Assembly (NCBI GenBank): GCA_035578155.1
Contig: JAPWDM010000013.1
Span: 11,061,527 to 11,125,526, forward strand
Length of the DNA stretch: 64,000 nt
Source of the DNA: Brachynemurus nebulosus
Lineage: Eukaryota > Arthropoda > Insecta > Neuroptera > Myrmeleontidae
Direction of reading: 5' to 3'
Part shown: positions 11,076-22,731 of the stretch, in pieces
How the letters are laid out: each line of letters starts with the position of its first letter
How positions within the stretch are numbered: the stretch's first letter is position 1
Notes under the pieces: generated by a model
Told to the model about the DNA's origin: nothing
Databases searched by the model: none
Seen by the model: only the letters and a program-made list of their open reading frames with translations
Position numbers and translations under genes: made by a program

Positions 11076-11339
11076 GTCAACTGGCTCAATAATCCTCAAT
11101 TTGTAATCTAAAGGTAATCTAAGAGTCGAATTTATATATAAAGAAAATGACTCATTTCAACAATAAAGTTTTGTCACATATAAAAGATATTATAATTTCT
11201 ATTATCCTTTTTCCTTATTTTAGATAGTAGCTCTTGTGAGAGATAGCTACATTACGAGTGTGTCTAAAAGATAAATTTATGAGAATGAGTCACTTGCAGC
11301 TGTCTGTAAGTGACTCATTGTAATCCAAATATACTTTAC

Positions 11340-12239
11340 CTCATTTGTCACACTAGCATAACATAAATGAATTATTAACATATTCAAAACACCGTTTAAC
11401 ACAAGTGCCCAAATCATTAAACTGTGATCATTGTACTCATGCACTAACGAATTAAAAATCCAGTCAATAACTAAACCCAAATTTAAAACTGTGACTAAAA
11501 CTAACGCCCATATAAATATCTGATGAAGTTGAAGTACACTGTGATACCAAATTTCAAAATTTTTATCAACCACATCTAAACATCGCAACGGTTTATCATT
11601 CTCACGAAAATTTAACGAAATTTCACATTTCTCCAAACATTTACGTAACAATATTAAATAGTACCGAAACGTCCATAAATATGTGACGATTTGTACATGA
11701 TTCATTTGTATCCAAACAGCAACAATGTTTAAAGATAAATACCGAAATATAAAATGAGATATATCAGTGGTACTAAATTTTAGAACAAACACTCTGATAA
11801 TATTACAAACGAAAAGACGAATCAGCGTTAAAATCATGTACGCGTAAGTAAAAACTGATAAATTTTTGTGATTAAGTGCCAATTGAAAATTCTCAAAAAT
11901 ATTTTTTTCGATCAAATTAAAATTTTCCAGTATTTCAAATATATTTCGGTAATAATAAAAATTCGACAATATTATGACAATTAATGTAATATTAATTACA
12001 ATTTTGTGAAGCAGTAACAACATATACTCAAATGTGTTTAAAAAAATTGTTTCAAAAGTGAAAAAATACAAAGTCAAAATTATAAATATACAAAGAAAAT
12101 AAAAATAATAACTATTTAATTGCACATTTTCCGACGTTTGACATTTGAAATTCGCGCCAATTAAACCGATATACGTTAAACAATTATGTAACGGATTTAA
12201 TGTATTAAAAATTTTTCGGTTTTCAAACGTCATTTTCAC
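11340..12239 (-). CDS. Gustatory-receptor-like exon B1 (7tm_7), N-terminal 300 residues
   Basis: Subfamily B receptor exon lying between A3 and A4. 300 codons from ATG 12239; a second Met at codon 3 gives MTFENRKIFNTLNPLHNC. Hydrophobic segments lie near 43-61, 75-98, 129-153, 167-190, 242-264 and 273-295. Conserved points are LIGANFKCQTSENV at the N-terminus, LWTFRYYLILLRKCLEKCE after TM4, and CLDVVDKNFEIWYHSV before TM5. Ends CYASVTNE with donor GTAAAG. Its 5' flank is tandemly duplicated (12234-12488). B2 is the nearest relative, 7 kb away, with A4 and C between, so the order is not simple tandem growth. Confidence 0.8.
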
Positions 12240-12488
12240 TGGTTTTATACAGACTAATTTCTATCCAATAAAGAACAAAACAATATTCTTTATTTCAATT
12301 AACAAAATTAGGACATAGCGTGCTTAGTATTTTTAATTGCTTTTCATATACCTACCTAATTAATTGTAGATAATTTTCACTGGTCTAAAACAGACTAATT
12401 TCTATCCGAAAAAAAATATTCTTTACTTCAATTAGAAAAATTAGGACATAGCCTGTTGAGTATTTTTAATTGCTTTTCACATAATTAA
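12234..12488 (-). promoter_or_regulatory. Tandemly duplicated 5' flank of B1
   Basis: Two direct copies, about 12234-12361 and 12371-12488, each beginning 'ttttcactggt' and containing 'cagactaatttctatcc', 'aattaggacatagc' and 'tatttttaattgcttttca'. The first abuts the B1 start codon. B2 has a single related copy at 19325-19430. The duplication could double a promoter or 5' UTR element. Confidence 0.5.
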
Positions 12489-12719
12489 TTGTATAATTAG
12501 TCTCGTTTTAACTGCAAAGTGACATCGATTAAGAGCCAATTAGACCAATATAAGTGATCGTATCATTGCCCGTAGTTGTTGTAAAATTTAATCGCACTAA
12601 TTAACATAAATCTAAATTCAAGTGAGTTAATATTTCCGGACAATACTCTAGACAAATGCATAGATGTTGCGTTTGTATACACAAAATTCGTGTCTGGGTT
12701 ATCACGTGTTCCTCTTATG

Positions 12720-14060
12720 CCTAGTACTATTATTTAATTACAATTATAGTTTTACAATGGTTCCGAGTGTCGTTTCGTCTGAGTTACGTTTCCTCCGAAT
12801 TCCATGAATTGGTAACTTAAGATTTAACTTGTTACCTGATCGAGTTGCGTTGCGTCCGAAGGATATTTATGTTAATATATGTATATTACAATATTACATA
12901 GGTATATATACGTACATGTTACATATATATGTAAGCACATAATGTTCTTATTTATTTTATTTTTTACCCTTAACATACTCCTTGGGAACTCTTCCTTGAA
13001 CAAATAATTCTCAAAGCAATGTAACTTCCTAATTTAAATTTAAGTATGTATTATTAAATTTTCTATACCAAAAATAGAATTTCCGTCAAAAATAACAATT
13101 GATCTGTTGTAATTATAACTTAGTAAAATGATAATTGTTATAATTTCCGTAATCATTTGATAAACAGATATGACTTTGTAAAAATTTGAAAGAGTCGGAT
13201 TGTAAAACAAAATTCTTTCTAAATTAAGCAAATTAAGAAAATAAATAAAAAATTAGACAAGATAATTTAATAAATTCGTAAACAAATAAATAGTTATCTA
13301 CCAAAAATTTTTTTAATATTTGAAAAAATAATCTGAAAAAAAGAAAAACTTATTTAAATTCAGAAATTTACATTGCTTTGAGAAAATAATTATTTGACGA
13401 AAAATACTCAGGGAGTGTACTAAGGGTTAAAAATAAAAGTAAAAATATTACGAATATATCGAGCCATTACCGCCATTTTAGCGTAACCGACAAATATCAA
13501 ATTTTACAGGAGAAGGATTTTTTTAAATATTTGTATGGCGCTTGCGATATTTCTGCTGTCTTAATTTTATTACGCCTGAGTGTATTATTCCTATTATTTT
13601 GTTAACCTTACGATAAAGATGGTTATTGTCGGTTACGCTAAAATGTGAAAATGTGTTGTATTAACGATAAACTAAGCAGTTGCTATAATTCGTTAATTAA
13701 CGAATTTTTGAGAAGAATGTTAACACTGCTTGGTCCGTTACGGTTTAAAATGTTACTTGCAATAAAAATCTCAGTTACGACAAAAGTGTCGCTTACGATA
13801 AATCGGCGGTAAAGGCTCGATATGGACATAATTATATACCACATATACCTATGTTCCATCCCCTCCCATCCTTTTGAAATGTCCAAAGGACATTTTGGGA
13901 CGAAAAGACACTTATTTTTATGTTTACTCATACTATAAAATCGTTGCGGACGAAACGCACCTTTTTTCCAAGAATTTGGGTCTCGGACTAAACGACACTC
14001 GGACGAAACGCAACGACACCGTTTTACAATCATAGTGGGCAGTGATACTATAATGTGTAA
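12720..14060. repeat. Repeat-rich spacer between B1 and A4
   Basis: 'gtgtcgtttcgtctgagtt' near 12770 and 'cggacgaaacgcaacgacac' near 14003 are inverted relatives at the two sides of this interval. Inside lies a separate inverted-repeat element (13455-13824). A 63-codon minus-strand frame at 13040-13231 has no receptor features. Confidence 0.4.
13455..13824. repeat. Inverted-repeat MITE, ATATCGAGCC ends
   Basis: The left end reads ATATCGAGCCATTACCGCC and the right end, reverse-complemented, ATATCGAGCCTTTACCGCC. 'Gcgtaaccgacaa' and 'tgtcggttacgc' form an inner inverted pair. No coding region. Confidence 0.6.
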
Positions 14061-14169
14061 ACAAAGTTTTACGTAAGACCAAAGATCCTACGTAAAGGTC
14101 CGTCTGGCCAGTTTCAGACCAGACGGATACTGGTAAGACCAAATTCGAAACCAAGATCAACACAGAACT

Positions 14170-14400
14170 TTATAAAAACTAGAGCCCCTATAATAAATTG
14201 AGTCGTGACATTATCTTGAACGCTGATTGGTACCGGCATTTTCTGTCCAAAGGTTACGTAAAATAAATTGGAAATAAATTAAATATTTAACAAAAAACAT
14301 TTAATTTAACCTAGAAAGAAGAATTAAATTAGAACTGTTCAATTGTTCATTAACTCATAACTCAACTCTGTTTTGGACAGAAAATAGTCGAGCATGATCA
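14170..14400. repeat. Inverted-repeat flank of the A receptors (A4 copy)
   Basis: Matches 3536-3780 beside A2: 'agagcccct', 'gagtcgtgacat', 'ctgattggtaccggcatttt', 'cattaactcataactcaact' and 'ttttggacagaaaatag' occur in the same order. It lies in the presumed intron 3' of A4. Confidence 0.55.
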
Positions 14401-14478
14401 AAACTAGAACCAGATCAGACTGGGGGGATTAGTAGGATCGTGAACTTGGTCTTGCATTTGCTCCACACTAATTGTTAC

Positions 14479-15378
14479 CTCCTGGATGACGTACTGAATA
14501 CAAAATGAGATCAGTACGAGCCCAACCAATAAATCCATTAAAGTAATTATACGTAAAACGAACAGACTACTATTCCAAACATTAATTAGCATAAATATTC
14601 GTTCCACAAATATCATTAAATACGTCACAATTATGATACTCAATGGCATCACAAACATTCGATACAATTTTTGAACACTTTCAAATAATTTTTCAAAATT
14701 TTCATCAATAGTTATTAAACACTCAACTATATTAATATTACGCGTAAAACAGTTCACTTTTAACAGGTAAGCATTTAACATAGAAAAATAACTACGAAAA
14801 GTCCAAAGGTATATTGTTAATTGGCAAATGAAGAGACCCTCACAAAATGCACGCAAAAGCGATAATGCAGTTTTTATAATTGCGTCTAATGGATTTGCTG
14901 TGCCGTCTTTAGCAATCAAAACCGAAATCATTATTAACGGTAAAGCATACAATAAAAATTTCACTAAAATTAACAATAAAAATAAATACACAGATTTCAA
15001 TAATTTTCCATGATTAAATCGATAATTTAATTTCTTTAACATATCATTTTCAATTGCATTTAAACATTCAAATATTCTTAATAAATTCTGATAAAAATAA
15101 AAATTTGTGAACAGTACGACTGATAGACCTATACTCATCAAAATTTCGCAAGCATATATCAAATATCGAACAAAATTATTATAATTGGCTATTCCGAATC
15201 CAGAATAATAATAATAATAAATATAGAAAATGAATATCTCAAATATGAACATGAAAAGAATATTGGATCGATTAATTTTTGTACGATATTTAAAATTCGC
15301 GCCAAGGTAACCGACATGCGTCAACAACCAATGTAACGGATTCAAAGTGTTTAATATCTTTAGTTTATTAACTTCCAT
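14479..15378 (-). CDS. Gustatory-receptor-like exon A4 (7tm_7), N-terminal 300 residues
   Basis: Fourth A paralogue, 300 codons, ATG 15378 to GAG 14479. The donor is GTAACA, weaker than in the other A exons. Very like A3 across the whole exon, with differences such as FSMLNAYLLKVNCF for FFMLNTCLLKENCF after TM4. Ends CIQYVIQE. If the donor is skipped the frame continues 24 residues, much like the read-through tail of A1, so intron retention would give a near-identical short tail in both. No TM7 exon is found between it and B1. Confidence 0.8.
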
Positions 15379-15760
15379 TATGTTAAGTTTCTGATTTGAT
15401 GATCTTCAGTAAACTAAATTTCGTCGTATACTCTTTCTAAAAGAGTTCGTAGTTATTTAGGAATCGAATCAATATTTTTTAATCACTTAACTTTATTTCA
15501 ATGTCACGCATATCAGACAAAAACGTCACAAAATTTGATTAAATTACTTTTAATGAATCAGTTTACGATCTATATTCATTCCTTCTCATTTCAACAGGCA
15601 CCTACTATAAGCACAGGGTAGGGTCGTGTAAGACTGCGCACTTGATATTTAGATGGCTACAAGAAAAAAAAATAACAGAAAACGTTATCGAAGTAGACTG
15701 TACTTATGTCGCTTAAGGTTATACTAAAATATTTTTATTATACAGCCAAGATAAACTAAG

Positions 15761-15946
15761 TTATTTAAAATAATTCAGTAATTGAGAAATGCGCAGTCCT
15801 ACACAACCGATCATGTAAGAATCCGCATTTATTGAAAAGATTTGAACTGAACTTAAATCACATTTAAGTAATGCGACACCCGGGGAAGAGGTTTCGTTAT
15901 TCCAAACTTTAATCGTAAATATATCGTAAACGGTTTGTCGTGGCAT
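15761..15946 (-). pseudogene. Coding-like relic of unknown origin
   Basis: An open frame of 61 residues starts MPRQTVYDIFTIKVWNNE and contains GVALLKCDLSS. The copy in the A3 flank (about 10775-10965) shows the same wording with stops, e.g. TVYDIFTIKV then a stop, and LKCDL further on. The 'xVYDxFxIKV ... LLKC' pattern is vaguely like the first strands of an immunoglobulin-type domain, but I cannot name a parent gene. Probably a decayed exon copied along with the A receptors. Confidence 0.25.
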
Positions 15947-16101
15947 GAAAAAAGAAAGAAAATTTGAAAGCCTAACTAAAACAAATTGTAATTACTGCAA
16001 ACATAATATTACGTCTACTAAAATGCAGTTTTCGTTATCGAAAATTATCAATAACAAATACATAACGATATTTTACAAACTACACAAAAAAAAAAAATTA
16101 C

Positions 16102-16995
16102 CTCAGTTTGCGTATTCTCAAAATAATTAACCATTATTATCAACACCATCACTTTTTCGAATATCGTGTACTCCACAAAAAACGAATTTGTCTCAAATTC
16201 CGGCAAAAAGAAATGTAATATTTCAAAAATTGTGACACCAATCAATAATGATGTCACTAGACCCCACGATATCATAAATGTCATAAAAATTTTCTCCGCC
16301 GTACAATATACAGTATCATAGATATGATCCACAACTTTAAGTTGATCGATCACGTGATCGTCATCAATTTGGTCATTACGTTCAATGCAACTGATCAAAT
16401 ATTTATTTAAGTTACGAAAATATTCCGTGAGAATCCAAAAATTGAGTATTACATGATACGAAAACGATGTCAAACAAATTACAATCAATAATTGATCAAG
16501 GACTCCGTACATCGATTGTAAAAAATATTTAAATGTATACCCTTCCATTGGGATATTGAAAATCAAAATGAAATGTGACACTAAATTTTGTTCGGGTAAC
16601 AAAAATGTGACCAGTAAACATAAAATTAATTTTCGAATTTTCATAAAATTGTATTTCGGTTGTAATTTTTGCAAAATGATATCTTCAATTTCATTCAATT
16701 GCTGTAATTGTTGCCAATAATTTTTGAAATTGTATAAATTTGATAAAATAATCACAATTGTCGCAAACCGAACAAAACTCCAACACATAATCGTAAGCGT
16801 ATTTTCGTAAACATTAGCGGAATAATGAGAATTTATGGCAATAAATATTTGGTAAATGTTGTTGAAAATAAACATTAATATTAGCAAGTAACACAAATAA
16901 TTTCTATTGTAGATAGCTTTTCGAATTATGCCCAAAAATGTTAACACGTAAAATTTATTGAGGATATTAACAATTTTTCTATTTTGAAAAAGCAT
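16102..16995 (-). CDS. Gustatory-receptor-like exon C (7tm_7), N-terminal 298 residues
   Basis: Single, most divergent member. 298 codons from ATG 16995 (MLFQNRKIVNILNKFYVL) to GAG 16102; the intron starts GTAATT and then a long T run. It lacks the NPLH motif but keeps FLGIIRK at the same place, RNLNKYLISCIER after TM4, and LKVVDHIYDTVYCTAEKIFM before TM5. Hydrophobic segments lie near 33-52, 63-88, 125-150, 165-190, 235-260 and 272-292. The end is NTQTE rather than (I/V)xNE or VIQE. Placed between A4 and B2, with no TM7 exon recognised downstream. Intact frame, so probably functional. Confidence 0.75.
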
Positions 16996-18424
16996 TTTGT
17001 CGATATTTCAAAACACAATCCTTAAACAACTTCAACTGAATATTTGAATTATGTTTTGTTCTTTAATATAATTTTACTAATTACCACTTCCGAAAATTGT
17101 TTATCAGGTTTGATCTTGACAATAACAAATGATGTGTCTAATTATCTAATGAAATTCGTATTTTATACATTTAATCAATTTTATAGGGTTCAAAAAAAAA
17201 AAAATTTTGCGGCTCTTAAAATTAGGTCTGCCATTCAAATTCAAAAACTCATGTGATTTGTTCCATTCTTTCTATAACGGTATTAAAAAAAAATCCGGAA
17301 AACACTTGCACTGTACTACAAATTTTGACAAAACACAAATTTTTTTGACGAAAATGGCCCAAAGTAGTTGATTCTGGGAATTGCACGCGTCTGACTAACG
17401 AACTCATTCAAAAGTCTCGGAGTCCTAACGTTCTCCCAAAATTTCATAGGAATAGAACGTTTTCTTCGAGAGTTATCGTGCGACTACATAAATAAATACA
17501 TGTGTGTTCGAGTTTTAGGGACCTCCGTACAAATTTCTGTCAGAGACGGTGCAAATGGTGTGCAAAGTAAATGACCCCGCTTAGCCTCGTGCTTTTTGAG
17601 GCTAATTCGCACCGCCGAAAAGGAATAACTTTAATAAAAATGAAAGTGAGAAGACAACAACGTGAATATAGCAACAATATAAATATGTATATGTTTGCTC
17701 GTCAAGTCTATTTGAGGTATAAATATTAGAAACGATAGCCTCGCAAAACTCATTAACTTCCCATTGGAAATTATTGTAATGGGTCCGATTTTACGAATCG
17801 CTAATTTGGACATATTATGTTTCAAGGTCACTAGGATCCGATTCCATCATTTTTGGCGCATATCTCGAGAACAAATGGTGATATCAACTCCGCACTAATT
17901 TCATTAGATGTGTAATTAAAAAATGAAGACCGTATAAAGTTTTCAGCAAATTCGGATTAGCGGTTTATTTTTTATAATAAAAAAACGAAATTAAAAACTC
18001 TGTGAAATATTTATCGTCTCTTATATATCTCGAGAATAAATGATGATATCATTTGTTTAATGAAGGGCGGAGTCCCCCCTGAGATACAAGGAGCGAAGCC
18101 CCTCAGTGGTGCGCAAAGGGCAAAGCCCCTATCGGGGGGTTCGGGGGAAGAAAAGAAAGGAATTAATTTTGTACAATAGTCTCTAGTCTTTAATAAGGAC
18201 ACCCAATGGGAAGTTGACAGTGTGGGTAGACCTGTCCCCCCAAATTTTCAATTTTAGCCTTGCGCCGCCTCTGATTTCTGTCGCAATCCCAGGCTTAAGT
18301 CTCACCATGACAGTGGCAGTAGTGGCTGAATTTTCCGTTTGGATTATAATTAATCCAATAAAATTAACTTACTTTGGATTTATGTAAATTTAGAGTGAAA
18401 TTAGTCAAAATAAGTATACTATAC
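16996..18424. other. Spacer 5' of C and 3' of B2
   Basis: Contains a reversed copy of the '(TA)n-anchored' repeat (17400-17500, 'cgagagttatcgtgcgacta') also seen near 29820, 30815, 60425 and 61257. There is also a GC-rich patch at 18061-18135 with repeated 'gcgaagcccc'/'gcaaagcccc' units. No receptor C-terminal exon is seen on the minus strand. Confidence 0.5.
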
Positions 18425-19339
18425 CTCATTTGTTACATTGCTATAACATACATTAATTATTGCAGTATTAATAGCAGCATTTAACAGGAGCGCCAAAATA
18501 TAACTGCGATTACTGTAGTCATTCACCAATAAGTAAAAAATCCAACTAATAAATGTACCCAAATTTAAAACAGTGACCAAAGCGAAAGCCCATATAAATA
18601 TCTGATGAAACTCGCGAACATTGTAATATAAAATTTCAAAACTGTCATCAATCACATCTAAACATCTCAACAATCGATCATTTTCCGCAAAATTAAACAA
18701 ACGCTCACATTTTTCCAAACATTTACGTATCAATATTAAATAGTACCAAAACGTCCATAAATACGTGACAATTTGTATGTGATTCATTTCTGTCCAAGTA
18801 ACAAAAATATTTAAAAATAAAAATCGCCATATAAAATGTAAGAGATCCATTTTATTAAACCCTAGTAAAAGCGCTCGAATAATATTACAAATGAAGATAC
18901 GAACTAACGTTAAAATCAAATACACATAAATAAATTTTGATAAATTTCTGTGATTAAGTATCTGATGAAAATTCTCAAAAGCATTTTTCTCGACCGAATT
19001 GAAACTTTCCAGTATTCCGTATATATTTTGATAATAAAAAAAATTCGACAGGATTACAATAATTAATGACAAATGAATCGAAATTTTATGAAACCGTAAC
19101 AATATATATTCAAATGTGTTCAAAGAAATAGTTTCAAAAGTAAATATATAGATTTCAGATACATTGAAAATTATAAATAAACAAAGAAAATATGAATAAA
19201 AGCTCTTTAATTTCACATTTTCCGACGTTTGACATTTAAAATTCGCGCCAATTAAACCCGTATACGTTAAACAAATGTGTAACGGATTTAACGTATTAAA
19301 AATTTGTCGATTTTCGAATTTCATTCTCAATGGTTTCAA
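18425..19339 (-). CDS. Gustatory-receptor-like exon B2 (7tm_7), N-terminal 305 residues
   Basis: Paralogue of B1. 305 codons from ATG 19339 (MKPLRMKFENRQIFNTLNPL); an in-frame Met at codon 6 could also start and aligns better with B1. It shares TGLIGANFKCQTSENV, LWTFWYYLILIRKCLEKCE and CLDVIDDSFEILYYNV with B1, and ends CYSNVTNE. The donor is GTATAG, unlike the GTAA of its relatives, and the unspliced frame stops one codon later. That makes B2 the exon most dependent on correct splicing, or a candidate for recent decay. The hydrophobic profile is unchanged. Confidence 0.78.
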
Positions 19340-19835
19340 GTCGACTAATTTTTATCCTAAAAAATTATTCTTTATTTCAATTAATAAAATTAAAATATAG
19401 CATGATTAGCATTTTAGTTTAATTGCCCTTATGTATATGGATAGTTCAAACCAATTAAAAATGGTCTCACATCATTAACAAATGAAACAAAATTTGACGG
19501 ACATGACAATTGTCACTTGTTCTCAAGCTTTTTCCGATTCTTTAGAAAATATTTTGTTTTCTCCCAGGCTTTTCTAAAAAAATTCTTTCAATTCAAAATT
19601 ATTTTTTTGACAAGACCGGAAGTACCGCTACCCAGATTTCCTAAAGGAATGCGGGAAATAAAAGACCTAAAAAAATTTTCGTAACGAGTTTTCCCTCTGA
19701 AATACAAGGTGGGCGGCCAAAAGAAGTCATTCGATGTTGTTTGGCTCTCATTTTTTTTCTAAATGAAAAACTTCGATTCTGTTTTTTGATTATGTTTATC
19801 TGAACCTTTAGAATTTTATTGGTCAAGTCAAGAAG

Positions 19836-20230
19836 ATGATATCGGCCAAATGGGCACCGTCACAATTGATTGCTATACGGACTCGTTTTATGGCATTTTT
19901 CATCACTTCAGCGAGAACTCATTTCCACCTCAGCGGGTACGTGAACAAGCAAAACTATCGCTTCTGGGGCACCGAAAATCCACGAGTGATGCACGAGGAG
20001 CCATTACACCTGCTCAAAGTGACTGGACGCCGCTGCTCAAACGACAACAGTGGACGGTGCGCGCTATAGGACCATCTTAACCGAGTTTTTTCTGCCGCAA
20101 TTGAACGAATTAGGACTGGAGGACATGTGGTTCCAACAGGACGGAGCAACGGCACACACTGCGCGAGCCACAACCGATATTCTGAAGGCGGCGTTCCCTT
20201 CCCGTCTTGCTAATGTCAGAAAAGATAAGG
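19836..20230 (+). pseudogene. mariner transposase relic
   Basis: Frame pieces read FHLSGYVNKQNYRFWGTENP, RVMHEEPLHLLKVT and, after a gap and frameshift, GARYRTILTEFFLPQLNE then MWFQQDGATAHTAR. These match the middle of a Tc1/mariner-type transposase, including the second catalytic aspartate in QQDGA. The N-terminal DNA-binding part and the third catalytic residue are missing. Dead fragment in the 3' flank of D1. Confidence 0.8.
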
Positions 20231-20404
20231 TACTTAGTAATTTATTAGAAATAGCTCTGTCACTAAAATGCTACAAACATTACGACAGAAGCGCAGAAAA
20301 TGTTAACATTAATTATTAACACCAAACGTGGGTATGGTAAAGTTATGTTCAATAGATATGGTTAGAGGTATTGAGTTATTGACGGTATTTTATTATAAAC
20401 TTAC

Positions 20405-21304
20405 CTCATTTATTAAACTATCATAACTATAAACAATCATTCCAATTTTGTATAAAATCACACTGAAATTTAGTGTTGACTGTAGAATTTCGTATCCTTG
20501 TAACATAACAAATAAACGATTAATAAGATAATTTAAATGAATGATTAACAATAAAAACATTGATATTCGAAAAATACTATGAAATTTTATAACAGTGTCA
20601 TATAAAATATTATAATTCCGATCCACCACTTTTAAACATTTTATTATATAATTATTTTGAAAATTTTGTAGACTGTTCAAACAAAAATGGTTCAATAAAG
20701 CGAAATATGCGCGAAACACCTGTAGATAAACTAGTAATTGACAGTGTAATAGATTAATCCAGATTGATAACGTAATAAAAAGCAAATTTTGTATTATTAC
20801 TTCACGAAATGGTAATTTATTTTTAAATTTATTTAAAGTATCAATAAACATAAGTATATCGTATTCAATTATTTGAAAAAATGCAACAATTAAAAATAAA
20901 TAAACATATTTTTTTAATTGTTTATGTTCGAATTTTTGATTTAAATTTAAAAAACAATCACGTTCCACGGAATTCAATTGTTTAAATATTTTCAAAAGAT
21001 TCTGGTAATAATAATAAGGTATAAAAAAAATTAAATTGATTAAGAGATAGACCAGTGCTATGATTGAAAATGTTATGATATGAATAAAATAATTAATTCG
21101 TATTGACTTAAATTCGAAAAAATAAAATGAGTATATGGTGTAAATCACAATAATTGGCGCAATAATAAAGTAACATTTAGTTGGTTTATCGAAATTTTTT
21201 GTTTGGTTTTTTTGAAAATTTTTATCAAGTATTCCCGAATATGTTAAACAAATGTGCAACGGATTTAGAGTTTGCAAAATTTTTATATTCTGATTTTTAA
21301 ACAT
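20405..21304 (-). CDS. Gustatory-receptor-like exon D1 (7tm_7), N-terminal 300 residues
   Basis: First of six D paralogues. 300 codons from ATG 21304 (MFKNQNIKILQTLNPLHI) to GAG 20405, donor GTAAGT, the strongest form. Hydrophobic segments lie near 43-62, 72-97, 131-153, 170-195, 243-266 and 276-296. D hallmarks are YSGILDKNFQKNQTKNF, LNSVERDCFLNLNQKFEHK between TM2 and TM3, VFRAYFALLNHFCLN after TM4, and KCLKVVDRNYNILYDTVIKF before TM5. It ends YDSLINE. The 3' side (19340-20404) contains the mariner relic but no TM7 exon. The 5' flank has the shared D promoter block. Confidence 0.8.
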
Positions 21305-21424
21305 TATTTCTGAATGTTATAGTTTGTCCACTTCAATACAAGAATTAATTGTATTAATGTAGGATAAGTGTGTAGATGTAAAAAACCTTAATTGATTTAT
21401 TTAATAATAATTAGGAAATAATCC

Positions 21425-21476
21425 ACCCTAATGATAAATTATACATTATAGAGTAAAAGTGGATATTGTCAGATAC
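21425..21476 (-). promoter_or_regulatory. Conserved D-gene upstream block (D1)
   Basis: About 121-172 bases upstream of the D1 start. Plus-strand core 'accctaatgataaattatac', then 'agagtaaaagtggatatt'. In the transcription sense it contains a TATAATTT-like TATA box. The same block sits at the same distance in D2-D5. Confidence 0.45.
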
Positions 21477-22139
21477 TATGTGGTTTAATGATGATAAATT
21501 AAGAATTTTAAGTCTCTATAAATACAAAATCAAATAGATTTTAGAAAAAAAAGCCCCCTCGAAGTTTCGTGTTGATTTAAAAACCTATCATGGATATATT
21601 ATAATATAATATACAATATACAATCTCAAGTAAGCTTACATGATTTTTTGTAACTGAATCTGTAACAAAATAACCTTAAAAAGTAAGAAAATTGTTTCAT
21701 TTTTAAACGATTAATATAATTATATTCGTCAATATCTGAAAAAACATATAATTTTTCGGTTTTGTTTAATAATAAGAACTACTCTCATCTTTTTTATTAC
21801 ACATCTTGTGGTGGATATACATATATGGAAACAAGTAAGAATTTTTACAAACGACTGACTTTGCGTGCTTTGAGTCTCATTTATAATAATATTTGAACAA
21901 AATCGTTGTAATTTTTGACGATTTTCAAATATCTTAAACTGCAGTGAAAATATTGAATAAAAAAGTTTAACAACTAACTCTGATAAATCTGAAAAATTAA
22001 CACAAAATGTATGTCCTCTTGTGTGTTAAATCATTGACGCAAATCTTGTGTAAAGGTTTGGCACATATGCTTTATGTTAAAATAACACAAAAAATTGAGT
22101 GGACCGTTCCGGACATGTGACATGTATTAATTTTAACAC

Positions 22140-22731
22140 AAATTTTTTGACTGTGAATGTAGATAAAGACGAAAAAATTAAACAGAAATTTTTATTGGTT
22201 ATTTTCAAAGCCATAGTAATGAAATATTAAATTAGTTAATTTGGAGAAATATTCCCCTTGAATTATATCATATTTCTGATAAAATTTGTATTTTCTATAA
22301 CTCAGATTTGTTGCCTAAAAGAAATTTAACTTGAAGAACTGTAAACTCAGAGATACTCCAGCTATGCTGTCCTATTCGATTTACCGGGCTTACTCTATAT
22401 AATGTAATTAGTCTAATAGATAAAATTAATTTGGGTATACATGTATCAATGTATGATTAAATAGTTTGTCTGTTTGTCTGTCTTATCAAACGAGCATTTT
22501 TGGGGATAAATTAAATAAATGAGTTAATGAATTAAAAAACTGGCGGCTGCTAATGTTAGAAAAGAACACAGAATCAGTGGCTGTCCAGAAGGGGTATACG
22601 GGGGATACAGCCCTTCCCGAAATATCAAAATATAGTTAATTAAATGTCTATGAACTGAACTCATCTAGAGAATAAATGTGAAACAACCCGAAAATTAAAT
22701 TTGTGCTCCAGAGACTACCTTGGTAGTAACT
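22140..22731. repeat. Duplicated D-gene 3' flank (D2 unit)
   Basis: Sequence shared with 25840-26420 (D3 unit) and 35160-35720 (D5 unit). Landmarks are 'atactccagctatgctgtcc', 'tgtctgtcttatcaaacgag', 'ggcggctgctaatgtt' and 'ctgaactcatctagagaata'. It marks the extent of the D duplication unit. No reading frame is conserved among copies. Confidence 0.65.

Larger units (their letters stand above)
14300..16055. repeat. Segmental duplication, A4 block
   Basis: Partner of 9330-11075. The similarity covers the 3' flank, the whole A4 exon and about 670 bases of 5' flank, then stops abruptly inside the presumed intron of receptor C. Confidence 0.7.

Noticed and set aside
13040..13231. 63-residue minus-strand frame, tested as a receptor C-terminal exon.
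   Set aside because: No TYxxxxxQF, no suitable hydrophobic segment or paralogous counterpart near other A exons.
22192..22314. Possible second exon for D2: acceptor 'cttttag' then 40 codons starting ATNLSYRKYK and a stop, in phase 0.
   Set aside because: In the homologous D3 flank the frame hits a stop after six codons, D4 has lost the AG and D5 a deletion. The residues also do not resemble a Gr C-terminus.
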